From contig JBNKVX010000028.1 of assembly GCA_050299435.1 (NCBI GenBank), positions 1-41,015 of the forward strand: DNA of 41,015 bases, read 5' to 3'. The notes under the pieces are model-generated. The model worked only from the letters and a program-made list of their open reading frames with translations, was not told the DNA's origin and did no database searches. A program made the position numbers and the translations under genes. Of the stretch, positions 33,650 to 40,743 are shown in pieces (the stretch's first letter is position 1; each line of letters opens with the position of its first letter). Source of the DNA: 1162T-S-0a-05 sp050299435. Lineage in GTDB: Bacteria > Pseudomonadota > Gammaproteobacteria > Pseudomonadales > Cellvibrionaceae.

Positions 33650-35501
33650 GCAGATGGAAAAAAATACGCCGGCTCAGGCAGACGCACCTGCTCGAATTGT
33701 CGCTGTTCAGGAAAGCCTTGTTACTATTGAAGCGGGTTGGCAGCAGGGGAAGAGGCTGCCTATGTTAAAAAACGAAGTGGTGTACGTCCTACCTCGCCGC
33801 AAAGGACAAGCACAGCACCAGGAAAAGCTTAAAGGTGAAATATTGCGCTTAAGGGGACGATACGCGGATGTACAAGTATTTGAAGATACCAAAGGTGTAG
33901 CAATTGGAGATCCGGTAGAGCAAAGTGGAGAATTGTTATCAGTCAGTATTGGACCGGGTTTGCTGGGGAATGTGTACGATGGATTGCAAAATCCCCTGGA
34001 GGATATTGCACAAAACTTCGGTACTTTTCTGCCACGTGGCGTTGATGTTGCAGCACTCGACAAAAATAAAAAGTGGTCCTTTATTCCAGTCGTTCAGCAG
34101 CAGGCAAAAGTTAAAGCTGGTCAGGTACTTGGAACGGTACAGGAAGGTCATTTTAGTCATAAAATCATGGTGCCCTTCGACGCGCGAGGCGTTCTTGAAG
34201 TTACCTGGATTCAGGAGGCGCTGGTTAACATTGAAACGCCTGTTGTTCGTTTGCGCAATGAGCAGGGAAAAGACATTAGCCTCTCTTTAGAGCAACGCTG
34301 GCCAGTAAGAAAATCTCTAGCCCAATATTTATTACACAGTAGGCATGCTGAGCGAGTTTTCCCTCATACCCCAATGAGTACAACAATTAGACTTGTCGAT
34401 ACTTTCTTCCCGATTGCGCTCGGCGGAACTGGATGTATTCCAGGCCCATTTGGATCAGGCAAAACTGTGCTGCAACATATTATTGCCAAGCATTCCACTG
34501 TAGATATTGTCATCGTAGTTGCGTGTGGAGAGCGCGCTGGGGAAGTGGTCGAAACCATTACAGAATTTCCCCACCTTAAAGACCCTAAAACAGGCGGCGC
34601 GCTAATAGATCGCACCATCATTATTTGTAATACGTCATCGATGCCTGTCGCCGCAAGAGAGGCATCAATGTACACAGGCATAACGCTGGGCGAGTACTAC
34701 CGACAGATGGGTTATCAGGTCTTACTGCTTGCGGATTCTACTTCGCGTTGGGCTCAGGCAATGCGCGAAACTTCAGGTCGACTTGAAGAAATACCGGGTG
34801 ATGAAGCTTTCCCCGCCTATCTCGATTCTAATATCCGTTCGGTGTATGAGCGCGCGGGAGTAATTAAAACTGCGGAGGGAATAGAAGGTAGCTTGACTAT
34901 GATAGGGACGGTTTCACCTGCAGGGGGCAGCTTTGAGGAACCAGTAACACAATCGACACTCAATACGGTTAAAAGCTTTTTAGGTCTTTCTTATGAGCGC
35001 GCCTATAAACGTTTTTACCCAGCAATCGATCCGCTGATTTCCTGGTCGCGATACCTGGAGCAGCTTGCACCGTGGTTTTCAAAAAATTTCGGTGAGGGCT
35101 GGGTCTCTAAAGTCAGCGAACTTCGAGAATTGTTGGTGAAAGGAGACGCGGTACAAAAAATGATGCAGGTTTCCGGTGAGGAAGGCATTTCGGTTGAAGA
35201 TTTCCTCACTTTTCAGAAAGCACTGTTCGTCGATATGGTTTTTTTACAGCAAGATGCTTTTGACGATGTAGATGCAAGTGTACCGCTAAAACGTCAAGAG
35301 TTTTGTTTAAATCTAGTTTATAACTTGGTGACTGAAGACTATGTGTTTCAAAATCAGAAAGGGGTGCAGGACTATTTTATAAAACTTACAGGTTTGTTTA
35401 AAAATTTGAATTACACAGCGGAAAGTTCACCGGAATACAGTAAGTTATTGCAGGATATTGAGAGTTTAAAGAGCAGTACAAAGCGTCAGCTCACCAGTTA
35501 A
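33642..35501 (+). CDS. atpA: V-type ATP synthase subunit A (catalytic)
   Basis: A 619-residue catalytic subunit. It has an N-terminal barrel (PARIVAVQESLVTIEAG), the non-homologous insertion typical of A subunits (residues ~110-190, FLPRGVDVAALDKNKKWSF), and Walker A GPFGSGKTVLQHIIAKHS near residue 268. VACGERAGEVVETITEFPHL supplies the arginine/glutamate region, and LLADSTSRWAQAMRETSGRLEEIPGDEAFPAYL the Walker B region. Placement at the 3' end of the cluster is unusual, since A normally precedes B. The stop is 6 bp from the end of the convergent coiled-coil gene, leaving no room for a separate terminator. Confidence 0.96.
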   Translation: MSEQMEKNTPAQADAPARIVAVQESLVTIEAGWQQGKRLPMLKNEVVYVLPRRKGQAQHQEKLKGEILRLRGRYADVQVFEDTKGVAIGDPVEQSGELLSVSIGPGLLGNVYDGLQNPLEDIAQNFGTFLPRGVDVAALDKNKKWSFIPVVQQQAKVKAGQVLGTVQEGHFSHKIMVPFDARGVLEVTWIQEALVNIETPVVRLRNEQGKDISLSLEQRWPVRKSLAQYLLHSRHAERVFPHTPMSTTIRLVDTFFPIALGGTGCIPGPFGSGKTVLQHIIAKHSTVDIVIVVACGERAGEVVETITEFPHLKDPKTGGALIDRTIIICNTSSMPVAAREASMYTGITLGEYYRQMGYQVLLLADSTSRWAQAMRETSGRLEEIPGDEAFPAYLDSNIRSVYERAGVIKTAEGIEGSLTMIGTVSPAGGSFEEPVTQSTLNTVKSFLGLSYERAYKRFYPAIDPLISWSRYLEQLAPWFSKNFGEGWVSKVSELRELLVKGDAVQKMMQVSGEEGISVEDFLTFQKALFVDMVFLQQDAFDDVDASVPLKRQEFCLNLVYNLVTEDYVFQNQKGVQDYFIKLTGLFKNLNYTAESSPEYSKLLQDIESLKSSTKRQLTS

Positions 35502-35507
35502 ATTGCA

Positions 35508-36269
35508 TCAATTTTTGTTCAAAAAGAATCCGGGAATTTGTGGCATGCCAACCCATTGGGCGATAGCATTGTAGTTCTCGCCTATTTTTTGCAGAGTATT
35601 TACACCCTGCTTGGTGAGTTTAAAAGCCTTGGCGACGTAATCATTCCCATCTTCGACTCGCTTTAAAAAGCTCTCGACTTTCTTCAGCGTGGGTGGCAAA
35701 TCTTCTTTTTTCTCTGCTGATTTTAATTTTTCAAGGTCTTTTGACAAGTTCTCAACCTCATCTATTGCGGCTTGAACTTCTCCGGTATTTTCATTTTCGT
35801 CCGAAGCCAAATCTTTCTTAAGCAAGGCTACACCGCTTTGAAGTTCACTTAGATTTTGCTTGATTTCCGTTGTGATGATGTTTTCTATGCTGACATTGAC
35901 TGTGACATTTATATTGTTATTTATTGGATTTTGATTGTTTGGACTGCCAGAGATGGGGCTATTTTCTGGAGTAAGTGTTTTGGGCGCTTCGTTTGAATTG
36001 TTGCCGGAATTGTTGTCAGGCGTATTACGCAGTTCACTGATTATGTCTTCCATTTCAAAGGCATAACGCGTTTTTATATCCAATGCTTCCTGAGGTTTGA
36101 TCTTCCGACGCTTTTCCTGTTTGAGTAAATCATTAATATTGCTATTTAAGACCACAATTTCAGTTAATATTTCCTGATCCAGGTTTAAGGAGAGGGCATA
36201 TTGGTGCAAATTTTCTGCAGCATCCTTTAGATTGCCCGTTTTCATTTTTAAGGTTATCTGATCAAGCAT
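35508..36269 (-). CDS. EAD11-like N-terminal domain fused to a coiled-coil C-terminal region
   Basis: A 253-residue soluble protein. Residues 1-81 form a helical domain (TGNLKDAAENLHQYALSLN, EIVVLNSNINDLLKQEKRRK, a final helix to ISEL) that shares its pattern with the other two EAD-like domains of this operon. Residues 82-122 are an Asn/Pro/Ser-rich flexible linker. Residues ~123-253 are helical with coiled-coil character (IENIITTEIKQNLSELQSGV, DEVENLSKDLEKLKSAEKK), ending in a hydrophobic segment (AIAQWVGMPQIPGFFLNKN). There is no enzyme motif or TM helix. It is last in a four-gene operon, 3 bp after the membrane protein gene. I infer an adaptor bound to the ABC ATPase; the EAD11 assignment is from pattern memory, not a profile search. 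Confidence 0.75.
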   Translation of the reverse strand: MLDQITLKMKTGNLKDAAENLHQYALSLNLDQEILTEIVVLNSNINDLLKQEKRRKIKPQEALDIKTRYAFEMEDIISELRNTPDNNSGNNSNEAPKTLTPENSPISGSPNNQNPINNNINVTVNVSIENIITTEIKQNLSELQSGVALLKKDLASDENENTGEVQAAIDEVENLSKDLEKLKSAEKKEDLPPTLKKVESFLKRVEDGNDYVAKAFKLTKQGVNTLQKIGENYNAIAQWVGMPQIPGFFLNKN

Positions 36270-36272
36270 AAG

Positions 36273-37844
36273 TTATCTCGGCAAGGCGTACACCTTGTAA
36301 AGCAAACGGATTTGCGAAGGAAAATAAACAAGCACACAAAAAATAATGGCGCTGGTGATGGTTATAGCTATTTCGGTTTCGCTCGCGTAGCTCCCGTATT
36401 CCTCTCTCAATAAAAAGTAGGCTAATACGAGAGTCGTAGGCAGCGCAATACAGGACATGAGCCAAAGAAAACTTTGAAAGGGGCGATATCGGTGAGCCTT
36501 ATTAAGATAAACATAGGCGAGGAGAGACTTTAAAAATACAAATAGAATTAGAAAAGTAAAAATCTCAATATCGCTGTAAGTTTTGCTGACTTGGTCAACT
36601 ATAGAAAATATAACAACCAGCATAATAAAATATAAAGCAGCGATAAAGGTATCGATGGCGACACGTCTAACACTGAAAAAATTCGCGGTTGCGGCAAGTA
36701 TCATCACGGCAAGTACGCAAATGAAAAATATTTCAAGAATGACGATAACTTCGTCCACATCGCGTTCAGAGAGTTCGGCGATATCGAACAAAAAAGGCGC
36801 TTCCTTTAAGTCGGCAGTGGATTTTAATATGCGGGTGATATCTGTTTTGTCTATCTTCAGGTTTCCATATAAAACATCAAGAATGCTTGTAAAATTATTG
36901 CCTATCAGGTTTTTAGCCAAGCGATCGACAATCAGCCATTCAATAAATAAATCGTAGCGATATAGGTTTCCATACCTGTCTTTGTAATAATATCCGCGAG
37001 TTGCATCGGAAGTCGCGGATGTCATTTTTAACTCAGTATACGCATTACCTTGGTGATTAATGATGACGCCCGTTTTTTCAAAGACATCGTTTTTTGAGTA
37101 ATTTAAGTAGGTAAAGAAGAACTTATGAAATATGGCAAGTCTGTCGTGGCGATTGTCCAAAGTGTTTTGATAGTCATCAATCATTAATTTCACGGATGAA
37201 ATGTTTTCTGCCAGGGAGCGTCGCTGCTCTTTGTCCTGCCTTGCAACTACTAGATTATCTTTAAGTTTTTTAAGGCGGATATCTGCGTAATTCCTTTCTT
37301 CCTGAATTTTCAGATGCATATGATCGATTTCAGAGCGATTAGGAAGTGAGCGAAGTCGTCGAATAAGATTTTCGCTATCCGCCGGCGCAGACATTTGATT
37401 CACTTGTTGTTTAATGTCATGTCCAATCGTGTAGTCGTAAGCCTTAATAGAGGCTGTCCAAATGGGAAATATTGCACAACTCACGAATAGAAATACTGTA
37501 AGTACAAAGATCAGTACGTTACGCTGCTGGAAAAAAGGTTTTGAAAGACCATAGCTTCGACTAATGTTGTAGCGGCTTTGGGAGTACACCCAAACACCGA
37601 GACCACAAACCCCAAATAAGACAGAAAAATAGGCAATATAAAGCGGGACAAATACCGTGGTGGGGTAGGATGGAATAAGTCGAATAATTACCTCAAAACA
37701 CACCAAGGCAGTGACAGTATAAAATAATACATAGTGAAGTCGCGTCGACCAGATTAAAGGATGGCGAGCGACCAAATGTCTATCTAGCCGATAGAGAAAG
37801 CGCGGCGTAATAAATGACAAAAATTTAAATAAACGCTTTTTCAT
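36273..37844 (-). CDS. Polytopic membrane protein with large periplasmic coiled-coil loop, putative ABC transporter membrane subunit
   Basis: A 523-residue protein with eight hydrophobic segments by eye: residues about 38-58, 63-87, 109-130, 366-388, 398-418, 426-446, 458-480 and 490-512. After an Arg-rich cytoplasmic N-terminus (RLDRHLVARHPLIWSTRLHYVL), three TMs lead to a loop of about 235 residues (131-365) that should face the periplasm and contains a heptad-like region at ~143-225 (IDHMHLKIQEERNYADIRLK). I do not recognise a named permease family. Overlap with the ABC ATPase stop (ATGA) makes it the likely membrane partner. The TM pattern (3 + loop + 5) is unlike a plain six-TM ABC-2 exporter. 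Confidence 0.78.
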   Translation of the reverse strand: MKKRLFKFLSFITPRFLYRLDRHLVARHPLIWSTRLHYVLFYTVTALVCFEVIIRLIPSYPTTVFVPLYIAYFSVLFGVCGLGVWVYSQSRYNISRSYGLSKPFFQQRNVLIFVLTVFLFVSCAIFPIWTASIKAYDYTIGHDIKQQVNQMSAPADSENLIRRLRSLPNRSEIDHMHLKIQEERNYADIRLKKLKDNLVVARQDKEQRRSLAENISSVKLMIDDYQNTLDNRHDRLAIFHKFFFTYLNYSKNDVFEKTGVIINHQGNAYTELKMTSATSDATRGYYYKDRYGNLYRYDLFIEWLIVDRLAKNLIGNNFTSILDVLYGNLKIDKTDITRILKSTADLKEAPFLFDIAELSERDVDEVIVILEIFFICVLAVMILAATANFFSVRRVAIDTFIAALYFIMLVVIFSIVDQVSKTYSDIEIFTFLILFVFLKSLLAYVYLNKAHRYRPFQSFLWLMSCIALPTTLVLAYFLLREEYGSYASETEIAITITSAIIFCVLVYFPSQIRLLYKVYALPR

Positions 37845-39122
37845 AAGCTTTCAAACAAAGTGCGTGTGGATTCGCTCGTATCGCGAAAATAGCTGACTTC
37901 AATATCTGCATTTATCAAGATTTTCAATAGCGACTTAGCATCAACGTCCAAAGCTGCTTTAATCAAAAAATAATGTCCATGATTATTGATTTCAGTAATA
38001 CCATGCTTTAACAAGTGTGNNNNNNNNNNATCGTATCTCGTCGAGAGAGCTCTGAGTGCTCAATTCAAACGAGTTATCTTTGCGTGTCTTGCCAAAATTT
38101 ACGGTTAAATCGTTGTAGGCAACTTGTCCAACAGGCGAATGATCTTCTTTACTCTTCTTCAAAAATATTGTGCGATCCGATATGTTTTCCATCTCGTATA
38201 AATGTTGTGAAGTGATCAATACCGAAACAGGGTGTTTATGTGAATTTGCTAGTTGCTCAAGATCGCGTAAGAAAATCGCTTGAGCATTAATATCGAGATT
38301 TGCCAGGGGTTCGTCTAAAATGAGTAATTTAGGTTTCCAGATGAGCGAGCGGGCAAGTTCGACTCGCATGCGAGCACCGCCAGACAATTCATGCCAGGCT
38401 TTTTGGCGAAATTCTGTGAGATTCAATCTGTGAAGTATGTACTCCACTTCCTCAATATTTTCCTGTCCCTTAATGCCTTTTATTGCCAGAGTAAAATGAA
38501 GATAATCTTGTACTTGACCCGACCAGGGGATAAGTTGTTGTGGAATGTAAGCAATATGTTCTTTTATTGTTCTCCAATCGATGGCTTTGCCAATTTTTTT
38601 AGAGAATAAGGGGTAGCTAAGCTCGCCTGTTCGGGCGAGATGTTCACCGGCAACAATTTTTATTAGCGTGCTTTTACCACTACTGTTTTCACCCACAACG
38701 GCAGTGATTTCGCCGAGCCGCAGTTCAATATCGTAAGCCTTTAAAGCAAAATCCTCTTCTCCGTACTGATAGGATAATCCTTTCCCGGAGAATACTACTT
38801 CATTGGGTGGTGCTTTCTTAATAAAGTGTTGACGAGTTTGTTCAAAACTATCGTGATAATCAGTTATATCATCCGGATCAGCTTCATATTTATTAATAAT
38901 CGAATCGAGAATTGCGTTAATTTCAACTGTGTAGTCAGTATCAGGTTTGTTAGTTTCGGTGTTTTTCCCAATCAAATCCCAATTGAGTTTGAGTGCACGT
39001 TTTTTGAGTGCAAGATCCTTGGAGTATTCATTAGTAAGTTTCAGTACTCGATTTGCAGCATCGTGAATATCGATATCAACCGATTTCGAAATTTGCTTGG
39101 CCTCATCTAATAAACTCTCCAT
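37841..39122 (-). CDS. ABC transporter ATP-binding protein with N-terminal EAD11-like domain, interrupted by an assembly gap
   Basis: Residues 1-~82 are helical and EAD-like (HDAANRVLKLTNEY, LKLNWDLIGKNTE). The ABC domain follows at ~108-345 with Walker A GENSSGKST (144-152), a Q-loop region YIPQQLIPW, signature LSGGARMRVELARSL (246-260), Walker B LLILDEP and H-loop His307, so it is catalytically complete. Residue 364 precedes the ten N (38029-38020). Beyond the gap a different frame continues on the same strand: HLLKHGITEINNHGHYFLIK...YFRDTSESTRTLFESL, stop at 37841, overlapping the membrane-protein ATG. That tail resembles the regulatory C-terminal domain of ABC-2 exporter ATPases. ATG 39122 overlaps the upstream stop by one base. 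Confidence 0.85.
38020..38029. other. Assembly gap (10 N) inside the ABC ATPase gene
   Basis: Ten N between the ABC domain and its C-terminal domain. Joining the two coding parts requires a gap that is a multiple of three, so the length shown is a placeholder. Confidence 0.95.
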
Positions 39123-39430
39123 CAAGCGGCCTTTGCTAAATTGAGCAGTTCGCTCTTGATGGATTCCAGCAAATCCATCATGTCGTAAAGAAGAGAAGTG
39201 ATTTGATCAAGGAAGTCAGAAAAAGTAATTTTCTTGCGCTTTTCGGCTTCTTTTAATGTCGAAGCGCGGTTGCAATAGACGATACAGTCTTTTCGCCAAT
39301 CTGAATTGTTGCAAAAGTCAGTCACAAAGTCGCAAAGTCGATTGGCAGACATAATAATGTCTTGTGACTTGAATAGATCAAGAATTTCTTGTTCTCGCTG
39401 AAGAATGTCGCTTGTATTTGCAGCAGCCAT
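39122..39430 (-). CDS. Small stand-alone EAD11-like helical protein
   Basis: A 102-residue, all-helical soluble protein that consists of little more than the shared domain. Helices are around EQEILDLFKSQDIIMSANRL, CDFVTDFCNNSDW, KDCIVYCNRASTLKEAEKR and FSDFLDQITSLLYDMMDLLE. The segment LKEAEKRKKI closely parallels LLKQEKRRKI of the protein at 35508-36269. It is the first gene of the operon, with GGGAAG about 7 bp upstream of ATG 39430, and its stop overlaps the ABC ATPase start (TGATG). It has no catalytic motif. I infer an adaptor or regulator that oligomerises through the same fold. Confidence 0.8.
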   Translation of the reverse strand: MAAANTSDILQREQEILDLFKSQDIIMSANRLCDFVTDFCNNSDWRKDCIVYCNRASTLKEAEKRKKITFSDFLDQITSLLYDMMDLLESIKSELLNLAKAA

Positions 39431-39566
39431 TCAAATACTTCCCTATGTATTTTTTATTTCTTGAATTTGGGAATTGGTAATTTACCGTGAATATAGCGCT
39501 TTGCCCGATTTATGTGATTGTAAATTCATCTTACTTATATGGCTAGTGTTCAGGGTGTAAGGTGAT

Positions 39567-39585
39567 TATTTCACATGTTGAAATA
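39567..39585. promoter_or_regulatory. Inverted repeat, possible operator
   Basis: TATTTCA and TGAAATA are perfect 7-bp inverted arms separated by CATGT. It lies in the shared upstream region of two divergent operons, 92 bp before ATG 39677. A second palindrome, TGGTG-AA-CACCA, is 12 bp to the right. It could be a repressor or activator site; the regulator is unknown. Confidence 0.4.
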
Positions 39586-39597
39586 GGCGCCACTCTC

Positions 39598-39609
39598 TGG
39601 TGAACACCA
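39598..39609. repeat. Short palindrome TGGTGAACACCA
   Basis: Perfect 5-bp arms around AA, close to the 39567-39585 inverted repeat. It could be a half of a composite regulatory region or chance. Confidence 0.3.
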
Positions 39610-39676
39610 TCACAACTCTGTTTGAGAAATCAGCAGTCTATACTTCATTTTGTAAATGCTGTGACATACTTGGCTT

Positions 39677-40705
39677 ATGAAAGTCGATCCTTTGATTCTC
39701 AAGTTTTTGCTGGAAAGCATGAATGAAGGTGTGCAGGAAATGCATAAACTTCTTCGCGCTCCCGCCAGTATTCAGACTTTGCAGGCAATGGCAAGAATAG
39801 CCCATAAGCTGCGAGGGGAAGCGACAGTTGTTGGCTTAGCTAATCTCAGTCAACTTATTATCAGTCTTGAAGACATTCTGGTACGTCTTCAGGATTCGCT
39901 AGAGTATGATAAGGGCCAATGGCAGCCCATCACCATTCATCTTCTTAAGATTGTTAAGGTCTGCGAGCACCTGAGAAAAAATGCAGCGCAGTCACGTATG
40001 AAAAACAAACCCAGAACTACCAAACCTGCTTCTAGTTTACCTCTGGATATGGGTACCGGTTTAACGGCAACTTTACAGATACTGGCAGTTAATGTGAGCC
40101 GTTCTTGCGGTAAACAAGTGATGCTGAATCTGGAAAGATTCGATATCAATGATGTACCCAAAATCATGCAGGCGAAAATGCAGGATATGATTATTCAGTT
40201 AGTGCGGAATTCTATCGCGCACGGAATAGAAGTGCCTGCACAGCGCGAAAAACGTGGCAAACCGATGTTGGGAACGATTTCATTGATTACACGTCGTACC
40301 AAGGATGAGCTCCTGCTTGCGGTTAGAGATAATGGCTGTGGTATTGACCTGGAGGAAATCCGACGACGACTCGTAATAAAGCTGGGTCACAGTGTCGTGG
40401 CTGTGGCCAAGCTGTCTAAAAAGGAACTCCTCAATTCCTTGTTCATCCCGGGATTCAGCACCCAGGAAGAGCAAAGTCAACATGCCGGTCGCGGTGTTGG
40501 TCTTGATTTGGTAAAAGCGCATGCGAATTCGCTTGGTGGTGGCGTTGAAGTGACCTACAAAGAAAAAGAATACGCACAATTTGTTGTGCGTATTCCTGTT
40601 AAAGAGAAAAGTAATATTCGACGCCTCACGCCTTCACGTGCACCCCGTGCTAAAAAAGCGCAAAAATTCGATCAAATTCCTACCTTAACTGAAGTTGCAA
40701 ACTAA
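39677..40705 (+). CDS. CheA-like HPt plus HATPase protein without CheW or receiver domains
   Basis: A 342-residue soluble protein. Residues ~1-115 form an HPt helical bundle with the phosphorylatable His43 in IAHKLRGEATVVGL. A linker of about 20 residues leads to a CheA-P4-like ATPase domain (~128-312): N-box QLVRNSIAHGIEVPAQREKRG near 174, G1 DNGCGIDLEEIRRR near 218, G2 GRGVGLDLVKAHANSLGG near 275. The basic C-terminal tail (RRLTPSRAPRAKKAQ) follows. CheA normally has a dimerisation domain before P4 and a CheW-like domain after it; the latter is missing and the former is not evident. It lies 38 bp upstream of sixA. No Shine-Dalgarno is obvious at ATG 39677. Confidence 0.85.
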   Translation: MKVDPLILKFLLESMNEGVQEMHKLLRAPASIQTLQAMARIAHKLRGEATVVGLANLSQLIISLEDILVRLQDSLEYDKGQWQPITIHLLKIVKVCEHLRKNAAQSRMKNKPRTTKPASSLPLDMGTGLTATLQILAVNVSRSCGKQVMLNLERFDINDVPKIMQAKMQDMIIQLVRNSIAHGIEVPAQREKRGKPMLGTISLITRRTKDELLLAVRDNGCGIDLEEIRRRLVIKLGHSVVAVAKLSKKELLNSLFIPGFSTQEEQSQHAGRGVGLDLVKAHANSLGGGVEVTYKEKEYAQFVVRIPVKEKSNIRRLTPSRAPRAKKAQKFDQIPTLTEVAN

Positions 40706-40743
40706 CATTTCTTTTTCGGTTTTGAGGCGGTTATGATAAACCG

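Larger units (their letters stand above)
39431..39676. other. Divergent AT-rich intergenic region
   Basis: 246 bp between the EAD/ABC operon and the HPt-kinase gene, with no ORF of note. It contains two short palindromes (39567-39585 and 39598-39609) and a TATACT hexamer about 40 bp upstream of the rightward ATG, but I could not pair it with a good -35. Confidence 0.6.

Noticed and set aside
37841..38019. Tail after the second gap (HLLKHGITEINNHGHYFL...) looks at first like an ankyrin repeat of a separate gene.
   Set aside because: The ending IEVSYFRDTSESTRTLF and its position right after an ABC domain fit the C-terminal domain of an ABC-2 exporter ATPase better, and the stop overlaps the next start as expected for the same gene.
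35508..39430. Calling the four-gene EAD/ABC operon a proven anti-phage defence system.
   Set aside because: No nuclease, TIR, protease, toxin or known defence effector is visible, and the flanking genes are metabolic. Only the EAD-like domain hints at conflict biology.
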